60,854 nt of DNA from Planctomycetota bacterium (lineage in GTDB: Bacteria; Planctomycetota; Planctomycetia; Pirellulales; UBA7805). The notes beneath the pieces were generated by a model. The model saw nothing but the letters and a program-made list of their open reading frames with translations, had not been told where the DNA came from and did not search any database. How positions within the stretch are numbered: the first letter of the stretch is position 1; the number at the start of each line of letters is the position of its first letter. Positions 45,534 through 55,390 of the stretch are shown here, in pieces. Both the position numbers and the translations under genes were made by a program. The stretch spans positions 1 through 60,854 of the forward strand of contig QQVP01000068.1 in NCBI GenBank assembly GCA_003389215.1. The letters are read 5' to 3'.

Positions 45534-46454
45534 CTATGCCGCACAACGAACAACGAAGACTTCTCCCACATCTCTCGCACGCAGCTGTGTTGCCGCTCGC
45601 CGCGCCCGGCGAGCCTGAAGAAAGAGGCCAAAGTAACTGCTACCGCTTCCTGACATTGCATAACGACGACAACCCGTCCGTGCCAACTCGCCGCGCACGC
45701 GGTCGATCCAGGGCGTGAGCTCTCGCGCCGGCGACTCCAAAGCGTTGTAGGGAGCGGGACGAGACCCGCGTCGGCACTGCTGCACAAACTCACCGACGCG
45801 TCGGGGCGACTGCGAAACGACCACCCGATGATAGACGTCGGCCGTTGCCAGGCCGACCGGGGGCACCACGATTACCGCGTGCCAGTCGCCCAGATCGTGA
45901 CACGGCTCGACCAACTCTCCCCTGCCGCGACAAATCGCCGCGCTTCGGTAGAGAAAGAAGGGCACGTCGCTTCCCAATTCCGCCGCCAACGGCGCCAACT
46001 GCGCGGGCGACCAATTCAACCGCCAGGCCGCGTTGGCAGCCAACAGCGCCGCGGCCGCGTCGCTGCTGCCTCCGCCCAAACCAGCGGCAGCGGGAATGCG
46101 CTTGACGAGCGTGATCTCCGCGCCCTCCGCAATCCCGGCGCGCTCTCTCAAGAGTTCAACCGCCCGCACGACCAGATTCGTCGCATCGCCGGGCACTTCG
46201 CGCTGCGGCCGACCGGCTCCCGCGGACCAGCTAGCTTGACTCCGCAGAGTGAACCCGATGGGGGGAGACGTGGAACCGGCGGAAGCGTCTGCCGGGGCGG
46301 ACCGCAGCACGAGTGTGTCCCAGAGACTTACGGGGATCATGAGAGTCTCGATCTCATGAAATCCGTCGTCACGCCTCTCGCACACTTCGAGAAACAGGTT
46401 CAGCTTGGCCGGCGCATGCGACATGTAGCCGGCCTCGCGCGGTTGGACCAACAT
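45534..46454 (-). CDS. ispE: 4-diphosphocytidyl-2-C-methyl-D-erythritol kinase
   Basis: About 306 residues of the GHMP kinase family. It phosphorylates CDP-methylerythritol in the MEP isoprenoid pathway. Seen: [10 protein letters not shown] at the N-terminus, the ATP-binding motif [15 protein letters not shown] in the middle, and the C-terminal GHMP motif [10 protein letters not shown]. The ATG at 46454 precedes the PAKLN strand with a short extension; a second in-frame ATG at 46424 is also possible. Upstream open codons are not conserved. It is followed by spoVG on the same strand. Confidence 0.9.
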   Translation of the reverse strand: MLVQPREAGYMSHAPAKLNLFLEVCERRDDGFHEIETLMIPVSLWDTLVLRSAPADASAGSTSPPIGFTLRSQASWSAGAGRPQREVPGDATNLVVRAVELLRERAGIAEGAEITLVKRIPAAAGLGGGSSDAAAALLAANAAWRLNWSPAQLAPLAAELGSDVPFFLYRSAAICRGRGELVEPCHDLGDWHAVIVVPPVGLATADVYHRVVVSQSPRRVGEFVQQCRRGSRPAPYNALESPARELTPWIDRVRGELARTGCRRYAMSGSGSSYFGLFLQARRARRAATQLRARDVGEVFVVRCAA

Positions 46455-46979
46455 CCCTACGGATCCTTTACGCTGCGACCGAGCGCCTGACGGCGGAAGC
46501 CTTTTCCGTGGCCGGCGCCTTGGAAAATGAGCGGACCCCGAACGAGTCCGCGTAACAACGTTCCGCAGCCTCTTGTCCACCGCCTCCCAATCCACGTCGA
46601 ATTGTACCCGGATAGCCCAATTGGTCAACCTCGACGAGCCCACCCTCGCCGAGGCTAAATGATCTTCTTGCAATAGGTTATCGACTTTGGCTCAGGCCGG
46701 CCGGGGCGTCTCTGCGCAGCCGCGTGCATACCCGGTCTGCCAAGGCGACCAAGACCGGCGAAGCAGCTACACTGGGGACTCGTCGATCGGACTTCGTCGA
46801 TTGCGCGACCTCGTTGTTACCCATTTCCCTGCGTATCGTTAGGCGCTCTTCGGAAACGACGCACACACAGCGAGTTGCCCGCCGTCCCGAAGTCTCAAGC
46901 CGCCCGGCGAATCGAGCCGAACGAAACGAATACGTCAGCCATGTCCTTCCTGTCTTGCCGTTCTTGACTTTGATCGCCC
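46455..46979. other. 525-bp divergent gap, no supported gene
   Basis: It separates ispE (minus) and popT (plus). Open frames here lack recognised features. CCTCG/CGAGG around 46630-46655 is the only notable stem. A tRNA-like block (see rejected items) is not a tRNA. Confidence 0.4.
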
Positions 46980-48038
46980 ATGGAAACCGAAGAACCACAA
47001 CGGAATCGCGACGCGGCCCACGTCGCCTGCGGCATGATCATGGGCGGGGCCGACATCATCCCGGGGGTCTCCGGCGGCACGATGGCGTTGATCCTCGGCA
47101 TCTACGAGCGGCTCGTGGCCGCCGTGAGTCGCTTCGATACCGAGCTGCTGGGTCTGGTGCGAAACCGCCAGTGGCGCGCGGCGGCCGACCATATCGATCT
47201 GCGGTTTCTCATCGCGTTGGGGTGCGGCATCGGACTGGGAGTCGTCGTGTTGGGCAGCCTGATGCAATGGCTGCTCGACAAGGGACCCTATGTTCGCATC
47301 ACCTGCCCGCTGACGATCTCGGCTTTCTTCGGTCTGATCGTCGCCTCCGCCATTCACGTGGCTCGCCTGATTCCGCGTTGGAATCTTGGTGCCATCGGGC
47401 TCGCGGTCCTTGGCGTGGTGATCGCCTACCGGATCACGGGCGGCGAGGAGTCGGAATCGGTGGCCGGATTCGGCTATCTCTTCCTCTGCGGCATGATCGC
47501 CATCTGCGCGATGATCCTGCCGGGCATCAGCGGCTCGTTCATCATGGTGCTACTCGGCGTCTACAAGATCATTACCGGCGCCATCAGCGACACGCAGACC
47601 GCCGTCCGTGGCTTCGACTTCGGCCCGGAGCTGCTGGGCAATCTGGCCACGCTGGCCGTGTTCGCCGCCGGCTGTGCGATCGGCATTCTCGCCTTCAGCA
47701 AGATTCTCAACTGGCTGCTCAAACACTACCACACGCCGACCCTGGCCCTGCTCTGCGGATTCATGATCGGGTCGCTTCGCGCGCTGTGGCCGTTTCAGTT
47801 CGAGAACTCGGAGTTCCCCGCGCTGGAATACGAAGGCCGGAACCGCGCGCTCTCGGAATGGTTGCCGGCCGTGCTCCGCGAGCGACTCGACCCCGAGTGG
47901 ATTCCCACCAACCTGCTCGTGCCGGGCGAGCTGACGCCCTTGGTATGGGGATGTCTGGCAACCGCGGTGGCCGCCATGCTCTTCGTACTGGCGCTGGAGT
48001 GGATTTCGACGCGCGGGCGCCGAGTCGAGGAAGATTGA
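46980..48038 (+). CDS. popT: DUF368 protein, undecaprenyl-phosphate flippase-like (PopT)
   Basis: About 352 residues with about ten membrane spans. DUF368 signatures: PGVSGGT at residues 28-34 in the first half and ILPGISGSFIMVLLGVYK in the second. Members such as PopT were shown in other bacteria to recycle undecaprenyl phosphate across the membrane; the role here is inferred from family. The ATG at 46980 gives the family start. It faces ilvE convergently, 51 bp apart. A DedA-type partner is not in this window. Confidence 0.88.
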   Translation: METEEPQRNRDAAHVACGMIMGGADIIPGVSGGTMALILGIYERLVAAVSRFDTELLGLVRNRQWRAAADHIDLRFLIALGCGIGLGVVVLGSLMQWLLDKGPYVRITCPLTISAFFGLIVASAIHVARLIPRWNLGAIGLAVLGVVIAYRITGGEESESVAGFGYLFLCGMIAICAMILPGISGSFIMVLLGVYKIITGAISDTQTAVRGFDFGPELLGNLATLAVFAAGCAIGILAFSKILNWLLKHYHTPTLALLCGFMIGSLRALWPFQFENSEFPALEYEGRNRALSEWLPAVLRERLDPEWIPTNLLVPGELTPLVWGCLATAVAAMLFVLALEWISTRGRRVEED

Positions 48039-48089
48039 TCGAGCTGCCGCGTCTCGCCCGCCAAGAAGCTTGAGACTTGCGGAAAAACT

Positions 48090-48941
48090 CTAAGCCCGCG
48101 CCAGTTCCATGAAGCGGCGACGGACCTCTTGGGTGACCGTCCCCGGCTTGCCCTCGCCGATCAGTCGGTCGTCGACCTTGACCACCGGAATCACTTCGGC
48201 GGCCGTGCCGGTCAGGAAACACTCGTCGGCCACAAACACGTCGTGTCGGGTGAGGGCAAGCTCGCGCACTTCGTGGCCCGCCTCGCGCAGCAGCTCGATG
48301 ACCGCGTTGCGCGTGATGCCCTCCAAGATGCCTGCGTCGATCGAGGGTGTGCTGACCACGCCCTCCTTGATAACGAAGATGTTGTCGCCCGTGCACTCGG
48401 CCACCTCGCCCTTGTGATTGAGCATCAGGGCTTCGACACAGCCGGCCTGACGACCCTCGACCTTGGCCATGATGTTGTTCAGATAGTTGAGCGACTTGAT
48501 TCGCGGGTTGAGCGCCGCCGGGTGATTGCGAATTGTGCTGGCGGTGACGATCTCCAGTCCTTTCTCGTAAAACTCGTCGGGATAGAGCGCGATCGTGGCC
48601 GCGATGATGATCACCTGCGGCTCGCTGCACTTTTCCGGATCGAGACCGAGCGTGCCGACCCCGCGCGTCACGACCAGACGCACATAGCCGTCTTCGATGC
48701 CGTTCTCGCGGAGCGAATCTTCGACCGCGCGGGCCATCGCCGCCGGCTCCATCGGAATCTCCAAAGCGATTGCCTTGGCCGAGTCGTAAAGTCGGTTGAT
48801 GTGTTCGTCGAGCCGAAAGACCTTGCCGCCGTAGCTGCGGATGCCCTCGAACACGCCGTCGCCGTAGAGCAGCCCGTGATCGAAGACGCTGATCTTCGCG
48901 TCCGCCTCGTCGTAGAACGTCCCGTTGATGTAGACCTTCAT
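48090..48941 (-). CDS. ilvE: Branched-chain amino acid aminotransferase (class IV)
   Basis: About 283 residues, fold type IV PLP aminotransferase. YINGTFYDEADAKISVFDHG opens the protein. The PLP lysine is in LNPRIKSLNYLNNI. Further conserved blocks are AECTGDNIFVIKEGV and the C-terminal DECFLTGTAAEVIPVV. It catalyses the last step of Val, Leu and Ile synthesis; a D-amino acid aminotransferase is an alternative because the families are close. The ATG at 48941 has AAGGC upstream. It precedes the lolD gene on the same strand (72 bp apart). Confidence 0.88.
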   Translation of the reverse strand: MKVYINGTFYDEADAKISVFDHGLLYGDGVFEGIRSYGGKVFRLDEHINRLYDSAKAIALEIPMEPAAMARAVEDSLRENGIEDGYVRLVVTRGVGTLGLDPEKCSEPQVIIIAATIALYPDEFYEKGLEIVTASTIRNHPAALNPRIKSLNYLNNIMAKVEGRQAGCVEALMLNHKGEVAECTGDNIFVIKEGVVSTPSIDAGILEGITRNAVIELLREAGHEVRELALTRHDVFVADECFLTGTAAEVIPVVKVDDRLIGEGKPGTVTQEVRRRFMELARA

Positions 48942-49013
48942 GGTGCCTTGCGCTCCGGGCGCGGCCAGACTGAGAGCAAACCGCCCGCGACCGTAAGAGA
49001 ATTTCCGCCGCCG

Positions 49014-49902
49014 CTAGCCCGAGCCGACTTGCTCGACGCGTCCGGAGACGAGCTGCACGACCCGATCCGCCTGGCAAGCGATCTTCGCATCGTGCGTCAC
49101 CATGATAATAGTGAGCCCCTGTTCGCGGTTCAAGGTGCGCAAGATGTGCATGATCTCCGCGCCGGTTTCCTGATCGAGGTTGCCGGTCGGTTCGTCGGCC
49201 AACAACACTTGAGGCTTCGCGATCAATGCCCGGGCAATCGCGGCACGTTGCATCTCTCCACCGGAGAGCTCGCGTGGTTTGTGTTTGATGCGGTGACCCA
49301 GCCCGACCGATTCGAGCAGCGCGCGGGCCTTTCGCTTCAGACGACGCGCGTTGGTCCAATAGCCGAGCGTGCTGAGGCGAATCATCATCGGCGCGAGCAC
49401 GTTCTCCAGCGCCGTCAGCTCCGGCAACAGGTGGTAGAACTGAAAGATCATGCCAAAATAGTCGTTGCGGAGCCGGTCTCGCTGCCGCGCGGAAATGTTG
49501 TCGATGCGCTCGTCGCCGAGATAGACCTCGCCCGCGTCGGGGCGGTCGAGCGTGCCGAGCAGGTGCAGCAACGTGCTCTTGCCCGAGCCGCTCTGTCCCA
49601 CGATGGCCAGGAACTCGCCCGGATAGACCTCCAGGTCGACGCCGTCGAGCACGCGGACCTCGTGCGGACCCTTGCGATAGCTCTTCTTGATACCGGTGAC
49701 CGAAAGTTGGGCCTGGCCGGCGGAGGTGTCGGCCTCGCTCGTCGCCCTCGTGGTCGCGGAAGGGGCCGCGGAAGAGGCGGCGGACGGAAAGTGTACGTGC
49801 GGGGCGGGCATGGTCGGATGAGCCGCCGGTGATGCGCCCCCGGCAGGTCGGCTCGGCAGCGAACCGGTCCAATCCAACGATGTCGTGGCCGTGCTGTTCT
49901 TG

Positions 49903-49910
<8 letters not shown>
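49014..49910 (-). CDS. lolD: LolD-type ABC transporter ATPase
   Basis: About 298 residues. The ABC core starts near residue 68: Walker A VGQSGSGKSTLLHLLGTLDR, Q-loop MIFQFYHLLPE, ABC signature LSGGEMQRAAIARALI, Walker B VLLADEPTGNLD, H-loop MVTHD. LolD-type ATPases drive lipoprotein or lipid extraction from the inner membrane. It overlaps the stop of the permease gene by 8 bp (ATGAATGA), so translation is coupled. The N-terminal 65 residues are a low-complexity Ala/Ser/Pro segment absent from usual LolD. Confidence 0.88.
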
Positions 49911-51498
<1,588 letters not shown>

Positions 51499-51575
51499 AG
51501 CCAATCCTTTGGCACGTGTGCGGCGAACGACTTTCCTGTCGTCTTAGCAAGCGCGGCGCCGGCCGCCCTCGATCG

Positions 51576-53192
51576 TCAGTCCCCGTCTCCGGTCGGCCGC
51601 AGCAGCGGGAACAGAATCACATCGCGAATCGATTTCGAATTGGTGAGCAACATCACCAGGCGATCGATGCCCACGCCCAATCCGCCGGCCGGCGGCATCC
51701 CGTGCCGCAGGGCCCGGATGAAATCGTGATCCATCTTGGCCATCGAGTCCTCTTCGGCCTGGCCTTCGAGCTGCGTGCGGAAGAGTTCTTCCTGCAGATC
51801 GGGATCGTTGAGCTCGGTGTAGGCGTTGGCAATTTCCATGCCTTCGATAAACAGCTCGAAGCGTTCGGCAATCGCCGGGTCGCTGGCCTTCCGCTTGGTG
51901 AGCGGACAGATGCTGGCCGGATAGTCGATTACAAAGACCGGGCCGGCGAGCGCGTCTTCGACCTTTTCCTCGAAGACCTCGTTCTTCACCACGTCGGGAT
52001 GCTTGCCGGCCGTGTCGAGACCGAGCGACTCGGCCAGGCCGCGAATGGCCGCCTCGTCGCCAGGATCGATCCCGGTATGCTCGGCGAACAGCTCGTTGTA
52101 GGTCCGCCGGGCAAAGGGAGGCGAGAAGTCGATCGTCTTTTCACCCCAGGGCAGCTGCTGCGGCTGACCCGTCTCGGCGATGGCCGCCAGGATCAGGGCC
52201 TCGGTCAGGTCCATCATCGACTCGTAGTCGCCGTAGGCCTGGTAGACCTCGAGCATCGTGAACTCGGGGTTGTGCTTGGGGCTGATCCCTTCGTTGCGAT
52301 AGACGCGCCCCAGTTCAAAGACGCGCTCCATGCCGCCGACCAGCAGCCGCTTCAAGTGCAGTTCCAGAGCGATCCGCATGAAGAGCGGAATGTCGAGGGC
52401 ATGGTGATGGGTCGTAAAGGGTCGCGCGGCCGCCCCGCCGGCAATCGAGTGCAAGGTGGGGCCTTCGATATCGACAAAGCCCTGGCCCTCGAGCGTGTGG
52501 CGAATCGCGCGGACCACCTGGGTTCGCTTGAGGAAGTTATCGAGGACGCCTTCGGTGTAGGTGAGATCGAGATAGCGCATCCGTTGCCGCAGCTCCGGAT
52601 CGCGGAGCCCGTGATGCTTCTCGGGCGGCGGCTCGATCGATTTGGTGAGGAAGTGAATCTTCTCGGCGAAGATCGACAGCTCGCCGGTGTTGGTCACGCG
52701 CAACTGGCCATCGACGCCGATCAGGTCGCCCAAGTCCAGGCACTCGACGATTCGCCAGTTGTCTTCGCCGACCTGGTTCCGCCCCACGAACAACTGGATG
52801 CGGCCGGTCCAATCTTGAAGGTCGATGAAGTGCAGCTTGCCCTTGTCGCGATCGAGCATGATTCGCCCGGCCGCGCGAACCTGGGGGCCGACCAGATCGC
52901 CGGAGCCCTGCTCCGCTTTCCACTCGCGGAAGTTCAAATCGCCGCCTAGCTCGGGCAGTTCGATCGAGTCGCCCGACTCGGTAACGTAGCGCACCTCGCC
53001 AAGGCGGGCGCGGATCGAGCCGATCGACTGGTGGTCGTCAAAGCGTCCGCCCCAGGGATCGACGCCGAGCTCTTCGAGCTTGCGGAGTTTCTCGCGGCGG
53101 GCCGCCTCCGGCTTGAGCGGATCGTGCGCGTTGTTCGATTCCACGGGCGATTCCACGGGCGGGCTCATTGCATTCGTCGCTGTGGAAGGCAT
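51576..53192 (-). CDS. lysS: Lysyl-tRNA synthetase, class II
   Basis: About 538 residues. The N-terminal OB-fold anticodon-binding domain is followed by the class II core: motif 2 YRNEGISPKHNPEFTMLEVY, and motif 3 GLGVGIDRLVMLL near the C-terminus. It charges tRNA-Lys. The sequence before residue 24 is a low-complexity segment containing SPVESPVES, encoded by a 12-bp duplication (53136-53159). The first ATG at 53192 is used; an ATG at 53168 would shorten it by eight residues. It is followed 77 bp later by the LolC/E gene on the same strand. Confidence 0.93.
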   Translation of the reverse strand: MPSTATNAMSPPVESPVESNNAHDPLKPEAARREKLRKLEELGVDPWGGRFDDHQSIGSIRARLGEVRYVTESGDSIELPELGGDLNFREWKAEQGSGDLVGPQVRAAGRIMLDRDKGKLHFIDLQDWTGRIQLFVGRNQVGEDNWRIVECLDLGDLIGVDGQLRVTNTGELSIFAEKIHFLTKSIEPPPEKHHGLRDPELRQRMRYLDLTYTEGVLDNFLKRTQVVRAIRHTLEGQGFVDIEGPTLHSIAGGAAARPFTTHHHALDIPLFMRIALELHLKRLLVGGMERVFELGRVYRNEGISPKHNPEFTMLEVYQAYGDYESMMDLTEALILAAIAETGQPQQLPWGEKTIDFSPPFARRTYNELFAEHTGIDPGDEAAIRGLAESLGLDTAGKHPDVVKNEVFEEKVEDALAGPVFVIDYPASICPLTKRKASDPAIAERFELFIEGMEIANAYTELNDPDLQEELFRTQLEGQAEEDSMAKMDHDFIRALRHGMPPAGGLGVGIDRLVMLLTNSKSIRDVILFPLLRPTGDGD

Positions 53193-53464
53193 AGTAGCAC
53201 GCGGGGGCGGGCAGCGCAGGGAGCCGCGCCGGGGTGGGCTAAACGGCGGCTCCGCTTGTCGTTAGCGTGTTTTCGCGAAGGGCAGTATTCTAGTGGAACC
53301 TAGTGCAGCGTCAATGTCATGTGGCCGCGCCGAGCGAATTGCGATTTTTCACTCGATTTTCTTTGACATCAGCCGGCTAAGGCGACGATAATGCGTCCGC
53401 CGGCGAACCATGCAGGCCGCCAGCACGTAGGTAAATTTGCTAGCAGGGCGGGTCCGCAAACCTG

Positions 53465-53570
53465 TTATTGATGGCTGTGTTGTCAATGAGCCCTTCGCCG
53501 CGGCGGTGATAGCTGGAATGCCGGCCTCCCGCTGGTCGGCCTGGTTCATTGGCTGCGCAGGGCTCAATAA
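53465..53570 (+). repeat. 106-bp dispersed repeat, copy 3
   Basis: Begins TTATTGATGGCTG and ends GGGCTCAATAA, with a perfect 7-bp terminal inverted repeat (TTATTGA/TCAATAA). It differs from copy 2 at about five positions. It lies in the 395-bp gap (53193-53587) between divergent lysS and the YHS gene, and ends 17 bp before the YHS start codon, so it would be part of that gene's leader. The rest of the gap holds no supported gene. Confidence 0.92.
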
Positions 53571-53587
53571 GAATAGGAGCATCGACG

Positions 53588-54049
53588 ATGCGAACAATGA
53601 TTGGTTTTTTTGCTGCTTTCGCGCTGGGCGCCTTCTCTTTGGTCGCGCTGGCCGATAGCGAACCGCAACTTGAAGGCCTCAAGTGCCCCATCTCGAAGCA
53701 GGCGATCGACGCCGAGCAGTTTGTCGAGCACAACGGCGGCAAGGTCTACTTCTGTTGCGAGAATTGTCCCGGAGCCTTCTCCAAGGATAACGAAGATCAT
53801 GTCGCCCGGGCGAATCACCAGTTGGTGGCCAGCCATCAGGCGACGCAGGCGAAGTGCCCCATCTCGGGCGGCAACACGAAGGATAATCAGTCCGTCGAAG
53901 TCGAAGGCGTGACGGTGAATTTCTGCTGCAAGAACTGCAAGGCCAAGGTCAACGGAGAAGAAGGCGACGCCCGGCTGAAGCTCGTCTTCAACGCCGACGC
54001 CTTTGCCAAGGCCTTCGTCGTGGGCGACGCCGAGGAAGCCGAAGAGTAG
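53588..54049 (+). CDS. Exported protein with two YHS-like metal-binding repeats
   Basis: About 153 residues. A signal peptide (MIGFFAAFALGAFSLVALAD) precedes two similar units: Cys33 (KCPISKQAI) with Cys56, Cys57 and Cys60 (YFCCENCPGAF), and Cys90 (KCPISGGNT) with Cys113, Cys114 and Cys117 (NFCCKNCKAK). This CPIS...FCCxNC pattern is that of YHS-type domains, which can bind copper or other metals. It could handle metal in the periplasm. TAGGAGC precedes the ATG at 53588, and repeat copy 3 ends 17 bp before it. A clear terminator follows the stop codon. Confidence 0.8.
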   Translation: MRTMIGFFAAFALGAFSLVALADSEPQLEGLKCPISKQAIDAEQFVEHNGGKVYFCCENCPGAFSKDNEDHVARANHQLVASHQATQAKCPISGGNTKDNQSVEVEGVTVNFCCKNCKAKVNGEEGDARLKLVFNADAFAKAFVVGDAEEAEE

Positions 54050-54083
54050 TTTCCGGCGGCAACGAGCCGATGGAGTACACAGG

Positions 54084-54121
54084 GCGTCTCGAGCCAGTTC
54101 GGTTCGAGACGCTCTCTTTTT
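54084..54121 (+). terminator. Intrinsic terminator after the YHS gene
   Basis: GCGTCTCGA at 54084-54092 pairs with TCGAGACGC at 54104-54112, extended by GCC/GGT inside, followed by TCTCTTTTT. It lies 35 bp after the stop at 54049. Confidence 0.9.
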
Positions 54122-54163
54122 GCGCACTCGCTGTAGTTGCCCGCCGTATGGGATAGATACCCG

Positions 54164-55072
54164 CTAGTCGTGTCGGGCGTAACGCAGGATGCACCACACG
54201 GCTCGCAAGGCGTCGCGTGCGCCGATCTTCTTGCCCTCGATCCGCGTCCGCCGGCGATAGCTGATCGGCAGCTCGTAGATGTACGACGCTCGACGGGCGA
54301 GTTTTGCGGTCAGCTCCGGCTCGATGCCGAAACCCTCTTCGCGCAAAGGGACGTCATGGAGCAGCTCTCGACGAAAGACCTTGAAGCAGGTCTCCATGTC
54401 GGTGAGGTTCTGCCCCGTGAACCAGTTTGAAATGCCCGTCAGCCAGCGATTGCCGATGGCGTAGAGTCGCGACGGGTCGCGATCGAGTGGGGCCAGGTAG
54501 CGGCTGCCGAAGATGACGTCGCAGCAGCCCGCCTCGATCGGCCGCACGAGCACCGCCAGCTCGGCCGGGTCGTATTCGAGGTCGGCGTCTTGGATGGCAA
54601 TCAACTCGCCGGTGGCACACGCCATGCCCGTTCGCAGGGCGGCTCCCTTGCCGCGATTCTGCTCGTGCCGTTCGACGCGGATGGGCAGCCGGGCGGCCAG
54701 CTCGACGAGCCGCTCGTGGGTGCCGTCGGTGCTGCCGTCGTCGACGACGATGATCTCCGTCGACGCCGTTTCGTTGGCACCAGAGCGTCGCTGCCGCAGA
54801 TCGACCACGCGCTCGAGCAACTCGCCGATCGTCTCCCGTTCGTTGAAGACCGGAATCACGATCGACAACGAGAGACCGACCCCAGGTGCCTCAGGGCGCG
54901 ACGAACCGGTGAGCTCCTGCAGACCGCCGGCCGCAACCTTGAGCGACTCTTCGACCCGCTTGGCAACGCCCGCGTCGGCAGGTGCCTCGGGCCGCGTTGC
55001 CGGAACCGGCACCAACGGCAACATAACATTGTTCGTGTTGAGGTCGGCCGCGTTGTCAGTAGTTTCATTCAT
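54164..55072 (-). CDS. Family 2 glycosyltransferase (dolichyl-phosphate-sugar synthase-like)
   Basis: About 302 residues. GT2 motifs: [32 protein letters not shown], the DxD in [10 protein letters not shown], and [20 protein letters not shown] and [15 protein letters not shown] are typical of the dolichyl/polyprenyl-phosphate-sugar synthase branch, which charges a lipid carrier at the inner face of the membrane. The first 65 residues are a disordered Ala/Pro/Thr segment. No C-terminal membrane span is seen. The ATG at 55072 is chosen; upstream codons are divergent with the next gene. It stands alone on its strand. Confidence 0.87.
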   Translation of the reverse strand: MNETTDNAADLNTNNVMLPLVPVPATRPEAPADAGVAKRVEESLKVAAGGLQELTGSSRPEAPGVGLSLSIVIPVFNERETIGELLERVVDLRQRRSGANETASTEIIVVDDGSTDGTHERLVELAARLPIRVERHEQNRGKGAALRTGMACATGELIAIQDADLEYDPAELAVLVRPIEAGCCDVIFGSRYLAPLDRDPSRLYAIGNRWLTGISNWFTGQNLTDMETCFKVFRRELLHDVPLREEGFGIEPELTAKLARRASYIYELPISYRRRTRIEGKKIGARDALRAVWCILRYARHD

Positions 55073-55390
55073 GGCAGTGGATTCTCGGATTCGCGGATAC
55101 CGCCGAGCGGTGCTAGCAAGTCGCCCCATTCGTCGCCTGCACGCGCGTTCGGGCAACGAAATCGGGCGGCCTCGGACCACGTCTTTCTTCGGCGCGCACG
55201 GCCTGTGGGGGCCATCCGATTGTCGAGGCCTCGGGCTTGTAGGCGATTTGCCGATAAAGCGGGTCGAGTGGGCATCCTTCACAACCTGGCCGGTCGATTG
55301 CCAGTCGGCGTATTGCCAGTCGGCGTATCGGTGCCTCGGTGGGTTCACTACAATTCGCCGCGCCTGTCGCCCGCCCGACGCCCGGTATCG
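55073..55390. other. Divergent gap with a 15-bp tandem duplication
   Basis: This 318-bp gap lies between the GT2 gene (minus) and the YCF48/CBM9 gene (plus). ATTGCCAGTCGGCGT occurs twice in a row at 55297-55311 and 55312-55326. No gene is supported. Confidence 0.6.

Noticed and set aside
46595..46660. tRNA-like start (GGATAGCCCAATTGG) near 46610
   Set aside because: It resembles a tRNA D-arm box, but no T-loop GGTTCRA block, no acceptor pairing and no anticodon arm follow at the right distance.
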